DNA from: an uncultured Pelagibacteraceae bacterium
GTDB taxonomy: Bacteria; Pseudomonadota; Alphaproteobacteria; Pelagibacterales; Pelagibacteraceae
Length of the DNA stretch: 49,007 bases
Direction: 5' to 3'
Assembly (NCBI GenBank): GCA_902592965.1
Contig: CACJGL010000007.1
Span: 1 to 49,007, forward strand
Part shown: piece by piece, positions 9,815-18,857 of the stretch
Layout: each line of letters starts with the position of its first letter
Numbering within the stretch: position 1 is the stretch's first letter
Position numbers and translations under genes: made by a program
Notes under the pieces: model-generated
Told to the model about the DNA's origin: nothing
The model's database searches: none
What the model saw: the letters and a program-made list of their open reading frames with translations, nothing else

Positions 9815-10785
9815 TTATTATCAGAAGTCCGTTAAGAATTAGTATAGGTGGGGGCGGGACAGACATTCCATCTTATTACGAGAAGAAAGGTAGTTTTTTT
9901 ATATCAGCTGCAATTGATAAATATGTCTACGTAACACTTACAAGACCTTTCGAAAAAGGAATATACCTAAAATATTCAAAAATTGAAAAGGTTAACTCTG
10001 TAAATCAAATATCTCATAAAATTATTAAAGAAGTTTTAAAAAAAGACTTGTTAGAGAAAAGAATAGAAATAACAACTTTAACAGATATACCAACCAAAAC
10101 TGGCCTCGGATCATCTGGAAGTTTTTCAACTGCATTAATTAAAGCAGTTTATGTTTACAATAATAAATCTATTAACAAAAAGCAACTTGCTGAAAAAGCA
10201 TGCAACATTGAAATTAATAAATTAAAACATCCGAGTGGAAAACAAGATCAATACATTTCTGTATATGGAGGTATATCTGAATTTAGGATAAATAATAAAG
10301 GGAATGTCAAAGTAAATAAATTAAATCTTTCAAATGATACTATTTTAAATTTAGAAAAAAACTTGCTACTTTTTTTTACAGGTTTTTCAAGAAACTCTTC
10401 TTTGATATTAAATGAACAAGACAAAAAAACAAAAAAAAATGAAAAAGATATGATTAAAAATTTAGATTACATAAAATCTTTAGGACTAGAAATTAGAGAA
10501 GAATTACTTAAAGGTAATTGTGATAGTTTTGCAAAACTTATGAATAATCATTGGCAATATAAGCTAAAAAGGTCAAAAAATATGTCAAATAAAAAAATTA
10601 ACGAAATTTACGATTTTGCTATGAGTAATGGGGCATTAGGAGGCAAATTAATTGGTGCTGGAGGTGGTGGGTTCCTACTTTTCTACACAAATTCGCCAAC
10701 GAAATTGAGAAAAGCAATAAAAGAAAAAAAGTTAGAAGAAGTTAAATTTAAATTTGATACAGAGGGAGTCAAGCAAATATTTTGA
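9811..10785 (+). CDS. hddA: GHMP-family sugar kinase, D-glycero-D-manno-heptose 7-phosphate kinase-like
   Basis: A 324-residue kinase. The N-terminus RSPLRISIGGGGTDIPSYY (residues 5-23) is characteristic of HddA-type kinases. The ATP-binding P-loop-like motif GLGSSGSFS lies near residues 98-106, and the C-terminal motif LIGAGGGGFLLFY near 285-297. In the GDP-heptose pathway HddA phosphorylates heptose 7-phosphate at C1. The next two genes encode a nucleotidyltransferase and a phosphosugar isomerase of the same pathway, which supports this. A related fucose or mannose kinase role cannot be excluded. Confidence 0.75.
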   Translation: MIIIRSPLRISIGGGGTDIPSYYEKKGSFFISAAIDKYVYVTLTRPFEKGIYLKYSKIEKVNSVNQISHKIIKEVLKKDLLEKRIEITTLTDIPTKTGLGSSGSFSTALIKAVYVYNNKSINKKQLAEKACNIEINKLKHPSGKQDQYISVYGGISEFRINNKGNVKVNKLNLSNDTILNLEKNLLLFFTGFSRNSSLILNEQDKKTKKNEKDMIKNLDYIKSLGLEIREELLKGNCDSFAKLMNNHWQYKLKRSKNMSNKKINEIYDFAMSNGALGGKLIGAGGGGFLLFYTNSPTKLRKAIKEKKLEEVKFKFDTEGVKQIF

Positions 10786-11471
10786 AAAAATATAATGGAA
10801 TTATTCTATCTGGTGGTAAAGGAACAAGAGTAAAAGCATATACAAAAAGAACACCAAAATGTTTGATCAGATTTAATGGAAAACCTTTTTTGTATCATCA
10901 ATTAAAATACTTGAAAAATCAAAAAATAAATAATGTAATTTTATCTGTTGGTTATTTAAGTAATAAAATAATAAAATATGTTAAAAAAAATATTGACTTT
11001 ATAAATATAAAAATTGTTAAAGAAGATAGACCTTTAGGTACAGGTGGAGCTGTTAAAAAATCCTTAAAATTTTTAAAGAATAACTTTTTTATACTTTATG
11101 GAGATAGCTATCTTAACTTTGATTTAAATAAAATGTTAAAGGAAAAAAATTTGTCAACAATGGCTATATTCAAAAATAATAATAAATTCGATAAAAGCAA
11201 TGTAAGAATAAAGAAAAAAATAATAATTTATGAAAAAAATAAACCAAATAAAAAAGCAAATTATATTGATTATGGGGTAACATATGTAAAAAAATCAATT
11301 TTTAAAAGCGTATTATCAAAATCAAAATTTGACATTTCTATTTTATATGAAGAGTTATCTAAACAAAAATTATTAAAAGGATACATTGTTAAAAAAAGGT
11401 TCTATGAGATAGGCTCGTACAATGGTATTAAAGAGTTTAAAGAATATATTTTAAAAAATGAAACATATTGA
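10782..11471 (+). CDS. hddC: Sugar-1-phosphate nucleotidyltransferase, HddC-like
   Basis: A 229-residue protein starting at a TTG that overlaps the kinase stop by 4 bases. ILSGGKGTRVKAYTKRTPKC (residues 8-27) is the NTP-binding signature, with Lys in PKCL. GTGGAVKKSL (about 87-96) and LYGDSYLNFD (about 106-115, metal-binding Asp) complete the active site. The length fits HddC/RmlA-like enzymes that join a sugar-1-phosphate to GMP or another nucleotide. Context with HddA- and GmhA-like genes suggests GDP-heptose formation; the base specificity is inferred. Confidence 0.75.
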   Translation: MKKYNGIILSGGKGTRVKAYTKRTPKCLIRFNGKPFLYHQLKYLKNQKINNVILSVGYLSNKIIKYVKKNIDFINIKIVKEDRPLGTGGAVKKSLKFLKNNFFILYGDSYLNFDLNKMLKEKNLSTMAIFKNNNKFDKSNVRIKKKIIIYEKNKPNKKANYIDYGVTYVKKSIFKSVLSKSKFDISILYEELSKQKLLKGYIVKKRFYEIGSYNGIKEFKEYILKNETY

Positions 11472-12042
11472 AAATTATTTCAGCAATATAATTCAATCTG
11501 TAAACAATTTAGATAAAAAAAAAATTCTAAAAATTATTAAATTATTAAAAAATCTGAGAAGTAAAAATGGAAGACTCTTTTTGATTGGCGTTGGAGGAAG
11601 TGCCGGTAATGCATCACATGCAGTTAATGATTTTAGAAAATTATGTAATATAGATGCCTATACTCCAGTTGACAATATTTCAGAAATTACTGCCAAAACA
11701 AATGATGAAGGATTTGATACAATATTCGATAGTTATTTAAAGCTTTGCAAAATTAATAGAAAAGATATTTTATTTGTTTTTTCTGTGGGCGGAGGAAATC
11801 AAAAAAAAAATGTTTCTGTTAATTTAATTAATGCTATTAAATATGCAAAAACAAAAAAGACTAAAATAATTTCTATAGTTGGAAAAACTGATGGCTATGC
11901 TTACAAAAATTCTGATATAAGTATATCAGTTAAAATGAAAAATAAAAAATTAATCACGCCTATTTCAGAAACGCTCCAAGTGCTTATATGGCACTTGCTT
12001 GTTTCTCATCCTGTATTACAATTTAATGATACTAAATGGTAA
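11458..12042 (+). CDS. gmhA: SIS-domain phosphosugar isomerase, GmhA-like
   Basis: A 194-residue single SIS-domain protein. GVGGSAGNASHAVNDF (about residues 43-58) is the phosphate-binding loop followed by the His and acidic position used for metal or catalysis in GmhA; here the acid is Asp instead of the Glu of the E. coli enzyme. VFSVGGGNQKKN (about 101-112) is the second loop. In the C-terminal helix, the Gln that pairs with a catalytic His in E. coli appears to be Glu, so the active site is divergent. Expected reaction: sedoheptulose 7-phosphate to heptose 7-phosphate. It overlaps hddC by 14 bases. Confidence 0.65.
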   Translation: MKHIENYFSNIIQSVNNLDKKKILKIIKLLKNLRSKNGRLFLIGVGGSAGNASHAVNDFRKLCNIDAYTPVDNISEITAKTNDEGFDTIFDSYLKLCKINRKDILFVFSVGGGNQKKNVSVNLINAIKYAKTKKTKIISIVGKTDGYAYKNSDISISVKMKNKKLITPISETLQVLIWHLLVSHPVLQFNDTKW

Positions 12043-12150
12043 TAAGGAATATTTTTTGTTTGTAATGGAAATTTATAAAAATTAAAAAAACTCAAGTTAC
12101 TAAATAACATAGACAAATTGCTTATAAATTGTCAAAACTATTTAAAATTG

Positions 12151-12846
12151 TTAAAGCTTAAATCTTGATTTTTTTCCGTCGCTAAAAAACTGGTTTACTG
12201 TAATTTTTGAATAGTTCTCTAAATTTATTTTTTTCGATTTTATTTTTTTTATTAAAGTTGGGGGAACCGTAATAATATCACTTTTGCATCTTTTTGCTTG
12301 ATAAAAATTATAAACTTCCCTCACACTCGCCCAAAGAATTTTTACGTTCTTATAATTATTAAATAATTTTTTTGCTTTTTTCATAATTGGTTCTGGATCA
12401 ATGCCACTATCAGCTATTCTACCACAGAAAATTGAAATTATTACTGGAGTTTTTTTATTAATAGATTTTCTTATATGCAATAATTGTCTTAATGTAAAAA
12501 TTGCTGTTATGTTTATTTTAATATTACTATAGCTTAAGTTCTTTATTACTTTTTTTAAAAATTTTCCTTTTGTGTTAATCACTGGAACTTTTACGTATAT
12601 AGATTTGCTCCACTTAGAAATAATTTGAGCTTGATTAATAATTTCATCATCATTATCTGCAAATACTTCAACTGATAAAGGTTTATTCTTTGTTAAATTC
12701 AGTATTTTTTTACAATGTTGCTTATAATTTTTAACACCCTCGTTTCGCATTATAGATGGGTTTGTTGTTACTCCATCAATTTTAAATTTAATTAGGCAAT
12801 TTTGAATATCTTTTAAATTTGATGTATCACAATAAAGTTTAGTCAT
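12151..12846 (-). CDS. Transaldolase / fructose-6-phosphate aldolase-like protein
   Basis: A 231-residue protein of the short TalC-type class. KLYCDTSNLKDI begins the TIM barrel, DGVTTNPSI (residues 24-32) is the family signature, and IYVKVPV (about residues 83-89) holds the Schiff-base Lys. ISIFCGRIADSG (about 139-150) is the phosphate-binding region. Transaldolase chemistry can connect fructose 6-phosphate with sedoheptulose 7-phosphate, the substrate of the adjacent GmhA-like enzyme. It therefore probably feeds heptose synthesis, although it is on the opposite strand and convergent with gmhA. Confidence 0.8.
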   Translation of the reverse strand: MTKLYCDTSNLKDIQNCLIKFKIDGVTTNPSIMRNEGVKNYKQHCKKILNLTKNKPLSVEVFADNDDEIINQAQIISKWSKSIYVKVPVINTKGKFLKKVIKNLSYSNIKINITAIFTLRQLLHIRKSINKKTPVIISIFCGRIADSGIDPEPIMKKAKKLFNNYKNVKILWASVREVYNFYQAKRCKSDIITVPPTLIKKIKSKKINLENYSKITVNQFFSDGKKSRFKL

Positions 12847-12886
12847 TTATTAAAAACTTGTTATATATAAAGAAAAATTAATATCA

Positions 12887-14191
12887 ATGTTAAAAAAAAT
12901 ATCTATTTATTTAATTGGTTTATTACCACTAGCACTTATTGCAGGGCCTTTAATAGGTGAAACTTTCCTTTTTTTGTTGTTTATTTTTTTTCTTTATTTT
13001 TTATTCAAAGAAAAAAGATATTATTTATTCGATAATAGATTATTTAAAATATTTTTAATATTCTGGATTTACTTAGTAACAATTTCAGTTTTTGCACCAG
13101 AAAAATTGGTATCATTAAAATCATCCTTTTTTTATATAAGATTTGGAATTTATACTATTGCAATTTTATATTTTTTAAATTCAGTAAAAGAACATTTGAG
13201 TATTATCTATCTACTTTATAAGTATACATTAATTTTTGTAATACTTGATAGCACTGTGCAAATATTCTATGGCTCGGATATTTTTGGATTTAAACCCAAT
13301 AGCATTGATTTAATGAGAATAAGCGGGCCATTTGGTGATAAATTTGTGTTGGGAAGCTTTTTACAGAAAATATTACCAATTTTTATATATTTTATCTTAA
13401 AAAATAATGAAAAATTAAATAAAATTAAATGGGTTGATTTAGGAATTATTGCCTTATCAATCGTTATTATTTATAGATCAGGTGATAGGGCAGCTTTGGG
13501 TTTAATATTATTTTTTAGTTTCATATTTTTTTTAATTTACAAGCCTTTCAGAAAAAAAATTCTTTTAGTTTCATTAATTTTTCTTTTTGTATCAACTATT
13601 CTTACATTACAAAATCCAAAAATATTTAAAAGAGTATTTGTTGATACAGTCGGACAATTTAAAGGAAAATATTATGATGAATTTTTGGAGAAAGACCTAA
13701 GCGAAACAAAATTAGATTTCATGATTTTCAGTTTTCATCATCAAACTCATTATACAACTGCTTTCAGAATGTTTCTTGATAAACCAATACAAGGTCATGG
13801 ATTAAAAATGTTTAGATACAAATGCGAAGAATTTGCTTTTAGGCCGAAAAAAAAAGTAATTTCAAGTTTTGGAAATACTGAAGAATATTATGGTTGCTCA
13901 ACACATCCCCATAATACTTATATGCAGCTTTTATCTGAAACTGGCATCATTGGGTTTTTTTTTATTTTCACGCTTTTCATATATATATTTTATAAAATTA
14001 TATTTTTAATGATTGGAAAAAAAAATACATTAAATCCAAAAAATGCTTTATTAATTGCAGTTTTTATAAATTTATGGCCATTAATACCAACGGGTAATTT
14101 TTTTAATAATTGGTTAAGTATGCTATATTTTATTCCGATATCCTATTACTTATTTGAAAAAAAATATAATTACTTAGAAAAAATTGTTTAA
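12887..14191 (+). CDS. O-antigen ligase / polymerase-like membrane protein
   Basis: A 434-residue protein with about ten or more hydrophobic segments. A large periplasmic-type loop lies at about residues 250-345, followed by STHPHNTYMQLLSETGIIGF (about 342-361), the hallmark of the WaaL/Wzy (Wzy_C) family. WaaL joins polymer to lipid A core, while Wzy polymerises repeats; the sequence alone does not say which. It starts 40 bases from the divergent transaldolase gene and overlaps the flippase gene by 8 bases, so the pair is probably translated together. Confidence 0.75.
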   Translation: MLKKISIYLIGLLPLALIAGPLIGETFLFLLFIFFLYFLFKEKRYYLFDNRLFKIFLIFWIYLVTISVFAPEKLVSLKSSFFYIRFGIYTIAILYFLNSVKEHLSIIYLLYKYTLIFVILDSTVQIFYGSDIFGFKPNSIDLMRISGPFGDKFVLGSFLQKILPIFIYFILKNNEKLNKIKWVDLGIIALSIVIIYRSGDRAALGLILFFSFIFFLIYKPFRKKILLVSLIFLFVSTILTLQNPKIFKRVFVDTVGQFKGKYYDEFLEKDLSETKLDFMIFSFHHQTHYTTAFRMFLDKPIQGHGLKMFRYKCEEFAFRPKKKVISSFGNTEEYYGCSTHPHNTYMQLLSETGIIGFFFIFTLFIYIFYKIIFLMIGKKNTLNPKNALLIAVFINLWPLIPTGNFFNNWLSMLYFIPISYYLFEKKYNYLEKIV

Positions 14192-15440
14192 AATATTAAA
14201 TAATATCAGTTTTAAAATAAATTTATCTTGGCTTTTATTCGATAAATTGTTTCGAGCTTCTTTAAATATTTTATTATCTATTTTGTTCGCAAGGCATTTA
14301 GGGCCAGAAAATTTTGGAGTTTTAAACTATCTTGTTGCTTTTATATTTTTGTTTAATGCAATTTCCTCTTTGGGTATGAATCCTGTTTTAACAAACTTAA
14401 TTGTTAAAAAAAAAAATTTTAATAAAAATTTATTAATGAGCGCATATCATTTTAGATTTTTTGCTAGCTTGATATGTTATATTTTTTTTATTTTAATAAT
14501 ATTAACTTTTCACGAAAAGGAGATCTATTTAAATTATTCTTTAATTGCAGGGCTTATAATCATACTTAAAAGCAGCGAAATTCTTTTTAGTTATTTTGAA
14601 GCAAAACTATTATCGAAGTTTATTGTAATTTCACAATTGGTTGGTTTAATTTTTTTAGCTTTCATAGCATTCTTTGTGATCAATAAAAATCTAAATGATA
14701 TATATATATATTACGGTCTATTGGTCGATGCCGTTATTGTATTTTTGTTAATTAATTATTTTTATATTTTGGACAACAAACGAATTTTTAATAAGTTTCA
14801 ATTTAATAAAATTAAAAGTTTAATTTTAAAAAGTCTACCAGTTCTTATTTCATCTTTAAGTATTATTTTATACATGAGAATTGATCAAATTATGATTAAT
14901 TCATTAGTCAATGAATATCAATTAGGAATATATTCTGTATCTGTAAGATATGTAGAAATTTTTCATTTTATACCAAAAATTATTATGATTTCATTATTAC
15001 CAATTTTACTTACAAGTAAAAAATATGTTTATGATTTATTAAAAATTAACTCTATTATTTTTAAATTTTCAATTTTTCTTACAGTACTAATATTTTTAAG
15101 TTCCGATTTTATTATCCCTTTTTTATTTGGAAATGAATATTCAGAAAGCATATTAATTACTAAAATATTATCATTTTCCCTTTTATTCGTTTTTTTTGGC
15201 GTAGTAAACGAGCATTGGTATATTTCGAAAAATCTTCAAAAGTATTATGCTATTTACGTTTTTCTTGGGGCAATCTTAAATATAATATTTAATTATATTT
15301 TGATTAATAAAATTGGAATTCAAGGAGCTGCCTATTCGACAATATTAACATATTTCTTAATAATTTTCTTATTTGATTTCAGTAATAAAAAAACGAGGTT
15401 TTTGATGCAGATTAAATATAAATCTCTATTCAAAATATGA
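14184..15440 (+). CDS. Wzx-type polysaccharide flippase
   Basis: A 418-residue integral membrane protein starting at TTG inside the end of the previous gene. It has roughly 12 hydrophobic segments. The N-terminal part LFARHLGPENFGVLNYLVAF (about residues 33-52) is typical of RfbX/Wzx proteins, and the central MRIDQIMINSLV segment (about 231-242) is another family hallmark. It would flip undecaprenyl-linked repeat units to the periplasm. The neighbouring polymerase/ligase-like gene fits a Wzx/Wzy-dependent pathway. Confidence 0.85.
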   Translation: MFKILNNISFKINLSWLLFDKLFRASLNILLSILFARHLGPENFGVLNYLVAFIFLFNAISSLGMNPVLTNLIVKKKNFNKNLLMSAYHFRFFASLICYIFFILIILTFHEKEIYLNYSLIAGLIIILKSSEILFSYFEAKLLSKFIVISQLVGLIFLAFIAFFVINKNLNDIYIYYGLLVDAVIVFLLINYFYILDNKRIFNKFQFNKIKSLILKSLPVLISSLSIILYMRIDQIMINSLVNEYQLGIYSVSVRYVEIFHFIPKIIMISLLPILLTSKKYVYDLLKINSIIFKFSIFLTVLIFLSSDFIIPFLFGNEYSESILITKILSFSLLFVFFGVVNEHWYISKNLQKYYAIYVFLGAILNIIFNYILINKIGIQGAAYSTILTYFLIIFLFDFSNKKTRFLMQIKYKSLFKI

Positions 15441-16570
15441 AAGTAGGAATTATATCAAGGTCTAATTTAGATGACAGAGTATATTGGTCAGGTACACCTT
15501 ACAATATATATTCTAGATTAAAATCTCAAAAAAAAATTAAAGTTGTAAGAATAGATTGTCTTAATAATAGATTGAGAAAGATATATGCATTAAAAAGAGA
15601 ATATTTAAAATATTTCGACGGCACAAAGTACGATGACGCTTATAATGAGTTTGTGGCAAAAGATTTCTCTTTTCAAATTCAACAAAAAATTAAAAATAAA
15701 GAAATTGATTTTTTATTAGCATTTGATGCATCTTTAATAGCATATTTGGAAACTAGTATTCCAATAATTCTTTGGACAGATTTACTTTATTCTGATTATT
15801 TTAGATATTATTTCAAAGGTCAGAAAATATTTAGAGAAACAAAGAAATCTATAAGAATTATTGAAAATAGAGCGATAAAAAAATGTTTTAAGGTTATATT
15901 AGCAAGCAAATGGGCTCTTAATAAAGCAAAACAAAAATACAAAAGTTCTTCATCTAAATTTTGTTTGATTAATCTGGGGCCAGGATTTAACAAAATTATA
16001 ATAAAAAAAAAAATAAATAAAGCTATAAAAAAGAGATCAAAACATAAACTTGGATTAATATCCTTGGGTGTTACTAGAAAAAGAAAAGGTTTAGATAAAG
16101 TAATAAATTTAAATAATATTATAAACAAGAAAGGAATAAATTCGAAATTAACTATCATTGGTATTAAAAAAAAAGAAATATCTGATAAGAAAATAAAGTT
16201 TCTTGGTTTTATAGATAAAAATAAGACTAATGGTGAAATGAGTATATCTAAAAATTTGATAAAAAATCATTTCCATATTTTATTTCCAAAATTTGAAGCT
16301 TATGGAATTGCGCTCGTAGAAGCAAATTCAAGAGGATTACCAAATATAACAATTAAAACTGGCGGGGTCACAGAAATAGTCAAAAACGATTTAAATGGTT
16401 ATACATTTAATAGTAATGAAAGTTTAAATAAAATAGCTGATAAGATAATAAAAATTTTTAAAAATAATTCATCTTATGTCAAAATTGCAAAATCTTCTTA
16501 TAACGAATATCAAAATAAATTTTCTTATAATGTAATTATTCCTAAATTTCTTAAAATTTTAAATTCTTAA
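15437..16570 (+). CDS. GT4-type glycosyltransferase
   Basis: A 377-residue GT-B protein. The N-terminal half holds acidic and aromatic stretches (ILWTDLLYSDYFRYY near residues 113-127). The C-terminal domain starts near residue 200 with LGLISLGVTRKRKGLDKVI, and FPKFEAYGIALVEANSRGLP (about 286-305) is the GT4 EX7E-like motif with both Glu residues in place. It overlaps the flippase by 4 bases. Its 3' end overlaps, tail to tail, the minus-strand gene by 4 bases. Confidence 0.8.
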   Translation: MKVGIISRSNLDDRVYWSGTPYNIYSRLKSQKKIKVVRIDCLNNRLRKIYALKREYLKYFDGTKYDDAYNEFVAKDFSFQIQQKIKNKEIDFLLAFDASLIAYLETSIPIILWTDLLYSDYFRYYFKGQKIFRETKKSIRIIENRAIKKCFKVILASKWALNKAKQKYKSSSSKFCLINLGPGFNKIIIKKKINKAIKKRSKHKLGLISLGVTRKRKGLDKVINLNNIINKKGINSKLTIIGIKKKEISDKKIKFLGFIDKNKTNGEMSISKNLIKNHFHILFPKFEAYGIALVEANSRGLPNITIKTGGVTEIVKNDLNGYTFNSNESLNKIADKIIKIFKNNSSYVKIAKSSYNEYQNKFSYNVIIPKFLKILNS

Positions 16571-17439
16571 ATTATTTTTAAAAATTTATTATTTTTATAA
16601 TCATAGGCCTTAAATAAATTTTTTTTCATTTTCTTTATCTGAAACTTCAGATTATGATTAAATATTATTTTCACACCGTGTTGCATGCACTCTAAATTAA
16701 ATAATGAAAATAAATTATCATCACCAGATAACGCAAATTTTGAATTTTTTATTAAATTTAATAATCTATTAGAACCAACTATACCAAACTCTTTAATACC
16801 TTTTATATTTGTTTTTTCACCAACAGTGACAATTTTCTTTCCTTTTTTTAATTCTTTTTTTATGAAATTTAAATGATGAGAAAAAAATTTATTTTCATGT
16901 TTTCTGTAATATATGATCAAATCATATTTTTTATATCTTGATTTTTTTTTAGAAAAATTTAAATCCTGTAAAATAAAATTGGTAATAATTTTTCTTTTAA
17001 AGTTTTTATTAATAAATTTATCTAAAATGTTTGTTGCAAAAATTATTTTTTCTGATCTTAATAATAATATTTTTAAATTCAAAGTATATAAAAATGGAAA
17101 AATATAAAATCTAATAAAAGATTTTATATTTCGAATTTTATTTATCTGGATGCTACCTGTTATTGGTCCAAAAATCGTTCCAGGAGGTGATAACAAGAAT
17201 ATTAAAGTATTCCACAATGGAGTGTAATTTAAGTATATCAATTTCTTTGTTCTAAAATAATTGTACCAAAGCACCAAAATTCCCATGATTTGAAATAAAT
17301 AATTACTTAGGAAAAAACAAAATTTGGGAGTAATAATTTTGACTTTATTCTTACCAAATTTTTTTATAAATTTTCTCGCTAGTTTACCTTCGCCTGTGTT
17401 TTTGTGATAATCACTACACCACGCTATATATTTTTGCAT
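16567..17439 (-). CDS. Probable GT-B-like glycosyltransferase
   Basis: A 290-residue protein. The N-terminal part contains CSDYHKNTGEGKLARKF, resembling the acceptor-side loop of GT-B enzymes. A long hydrophobic patch lies at about residues 40-60. The C-terminal half carries TVGEKTNIKGIKEFG and FALSGDDNLFSLFNLECMQ (about residues 233-251). The latter recalls the S-x-x-E-G-x-x-x-x-x-E segment of GT4 enzymes, with Glu in LECM. It is the last gene of the minus-strand cassette. The family assignment is weaker than for its neighbours. Confidence 0.55.
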   Translation of the reverse strand: MQKYIAWCSDYHKNTGEGKLARKFIKKFGKNKVKIITPKFCFFLSNYLFQIMGILVLWYNYFRTKKLIYLNYTPLWNTLIFLLSPPGTIFGPITGSIQINKIRNIKSFIRFYIFPFLYTLNLKILLLRSEKIIFATNILDKFINKNFKRKIITNFILQDLNFSKKKSRYKKYDLIIYYRKHENKFFSHHLNFIKKELKKGKKIVTVGEKTNIKGIKEFGIVGSNRLLNLIKNSKFALSGDDNLFSLFNLECMQHGVKIIFNHNLKFQIKKMKKNLFKAYDYKNNKFLKII

Positions 17440-18857
17440 TAATGTATTTTATTATCCCCTAAAATAGTTAATTTTAAATACAAAATTCCACTTTCAAAAA
17501 GTCTAAAAATTCTTCTTTTAGTATCAAATCTTAGTCTCCATAACCACTCGAGATTTAAATTATAAAAAAATGAAGGAGCCTTTTCTTCATGTCCACTGAG
17601 AATATTTATACTTCCACCAATGCAAAGCACATTTACTTCAGGATACTTTGCAATAATTATATTTGCTATTATTTCTTGTTTAGGCGTAGGTAAAGTTAAA
17701 ATTATAAATGCGTAATTAGAAAATTTTATTTTTAAAACTTCTTTTTTAAGATCATTAATATCACCATAAGATAGTTTTTTGTGTTTATATGGGGCACTTA
17801 AATTTTTATTAATCCAAGATTTTGATTTTTTTGGTAAATTCCCAATTATAAAAATCTTTCTTTTATTCTTTTTTTTAAAATTTAATTCATTTATTATTTC
17901 TTTAAAGTACAATCTTCCTGGTATCTTTTTGACAATACCAACCTGCCTTGAAAAAATCCCATCTGGCCAAAATAAATAATTTTGAGTTATGAGGTTTAAT
18001 TTATAATTATATGATATGAAAGCTAAGTTCAAAGCCGATATAATCTTACCAGAAACGTTATTAATATCTCTGGGTTTCAAAAATTTTACCTTTGAAGCAC
18101 TATTTAATTCTTTATGGTAATTACTTAAACGTACTATTTTTTGACCAAACACTTGTCTTAATTTAAATAATACCTTTTGGATATAATCTAAAATACTTAG
18201 ATTATATAATTTGAAAATTTTTAAGTCCTCGAATATTTTTTTGAATAAAAAAAATAGATTAGTGCTCAGACCACCAACTCTCATAATAGTAACGAACTTA
18301 TTAACATAACTATATCTAATATTTTTATTGAAAATTCTAAATAAAAGTTCTGTATCTCCTGAAATAATATAATTTTTTTTATATTTATTTTTTTTTAAAA
18401 TATTTTTTTTAATAAATGTTCCAGTATGTGGAGGTATTTCATGCTTTTTTGAAATTTTAATCTTATCCCATAGTCTTACAATATTTAAAATATTATTTTT
18501 TTTACAATAAGCTATATTTCCAAAAATGACGTCTGATTTTACTCTATTATATTCTTTAGCGATCAGTGAAAGTGTACTTTTACTAAATAAAATATCATCA
18601 GAATGTAATATTCCAACCAAACTACCTTTTGATTTGTTTATTCCAAAATTCAATGATTCATAAATAGATCCGTTAAATTTAAATTTTTTAATTTTGTTTG
18701 ATTTTATAGATCTTATATAATCTTCAGAACTATCGATAGAATCAGAATAAATTATTATTAATTCTTTATTTTTATAGTCTTGTTTTAAAAAAGAATTTAC
18801 CGAAGCCATTATATACGGCATGCTATTTTTAACACACATAAGAATTGATATTTTCAT
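17439..18857 (-). CDS. GT2 glycosyltransferase fused to a WecG/TagA/CpsF glycosyltransferase
   Basis: A 472-residue protein with two catalytic units. Residues 1 to about 220 form a GT2 domain: SILMCVKNSMPYI at the start, LVGILHSDDILF (about 80-91) with the Asp-Asp metal site, and an ISGDTELLFRI segment near 162. From about residue 270 a WecG/TagA/CpsF (GT26) domain follows: FWPDGIFSRQVG (about 293-304, with the Asp expected for the catalytic base), ILTLPTPKQEIIAN (about 384-397), and LCIGGSINILSGHEEKAPSF (about 409-428). GT26 enzymes add an N-acetylmannosamine-type sugar to a lipid-linked acceptor. The fusion suggests two consecutive additions by one polypeptide. Confidence 0.8.
   Translation of the reverse strand: MKISILMCVKNSMPYIMASVNSFLKQDYKNKELIIIYSDSIDSSEDYIRSIKSNKIKKFKFNGSIYESLNFGINKSKGSLVGILHSDDILFSKSTLSLIAKEYNRVKSDVIFGNIAYCKKNNILNIVRLWDKIKISKKHEIPPHTGTFIKKNILKKNKYKKNYIISGDTELLFRIFNKNIRYSYVNKFVTIMRVGGLSTNLFFLFKKIFEDLKIFKLYNLSILDYIQKVLFKLRQVFGQKIVRLSNYHKELNSASKVKFLKPRDINNVSGKIISALNLAFISYNYKLNLITQNYLFWPDGIFSRQVGIVKKIPGRLYFKEIINELNFKKKNKRKIFIIGNLPKKSKSWINKNLSAPYKHKKLSYGDINDLKKEVLKIKFSNYAFIILTLPTPKQEIIANIIIAKYPEVNVLCIGGSINILSGHEEKAPSFFYNLNLEWLWRLRFDTKRRIFRLFESGILYLKLTILGDNKIH

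Noticed and set aside
12112-12133. Inverted repeat GACAA/TTGTC between convergent gmhA and transaldolase as a terminator
   Set aside because: The stem is five pairs with a long loop, and no T-run follows in either direction.
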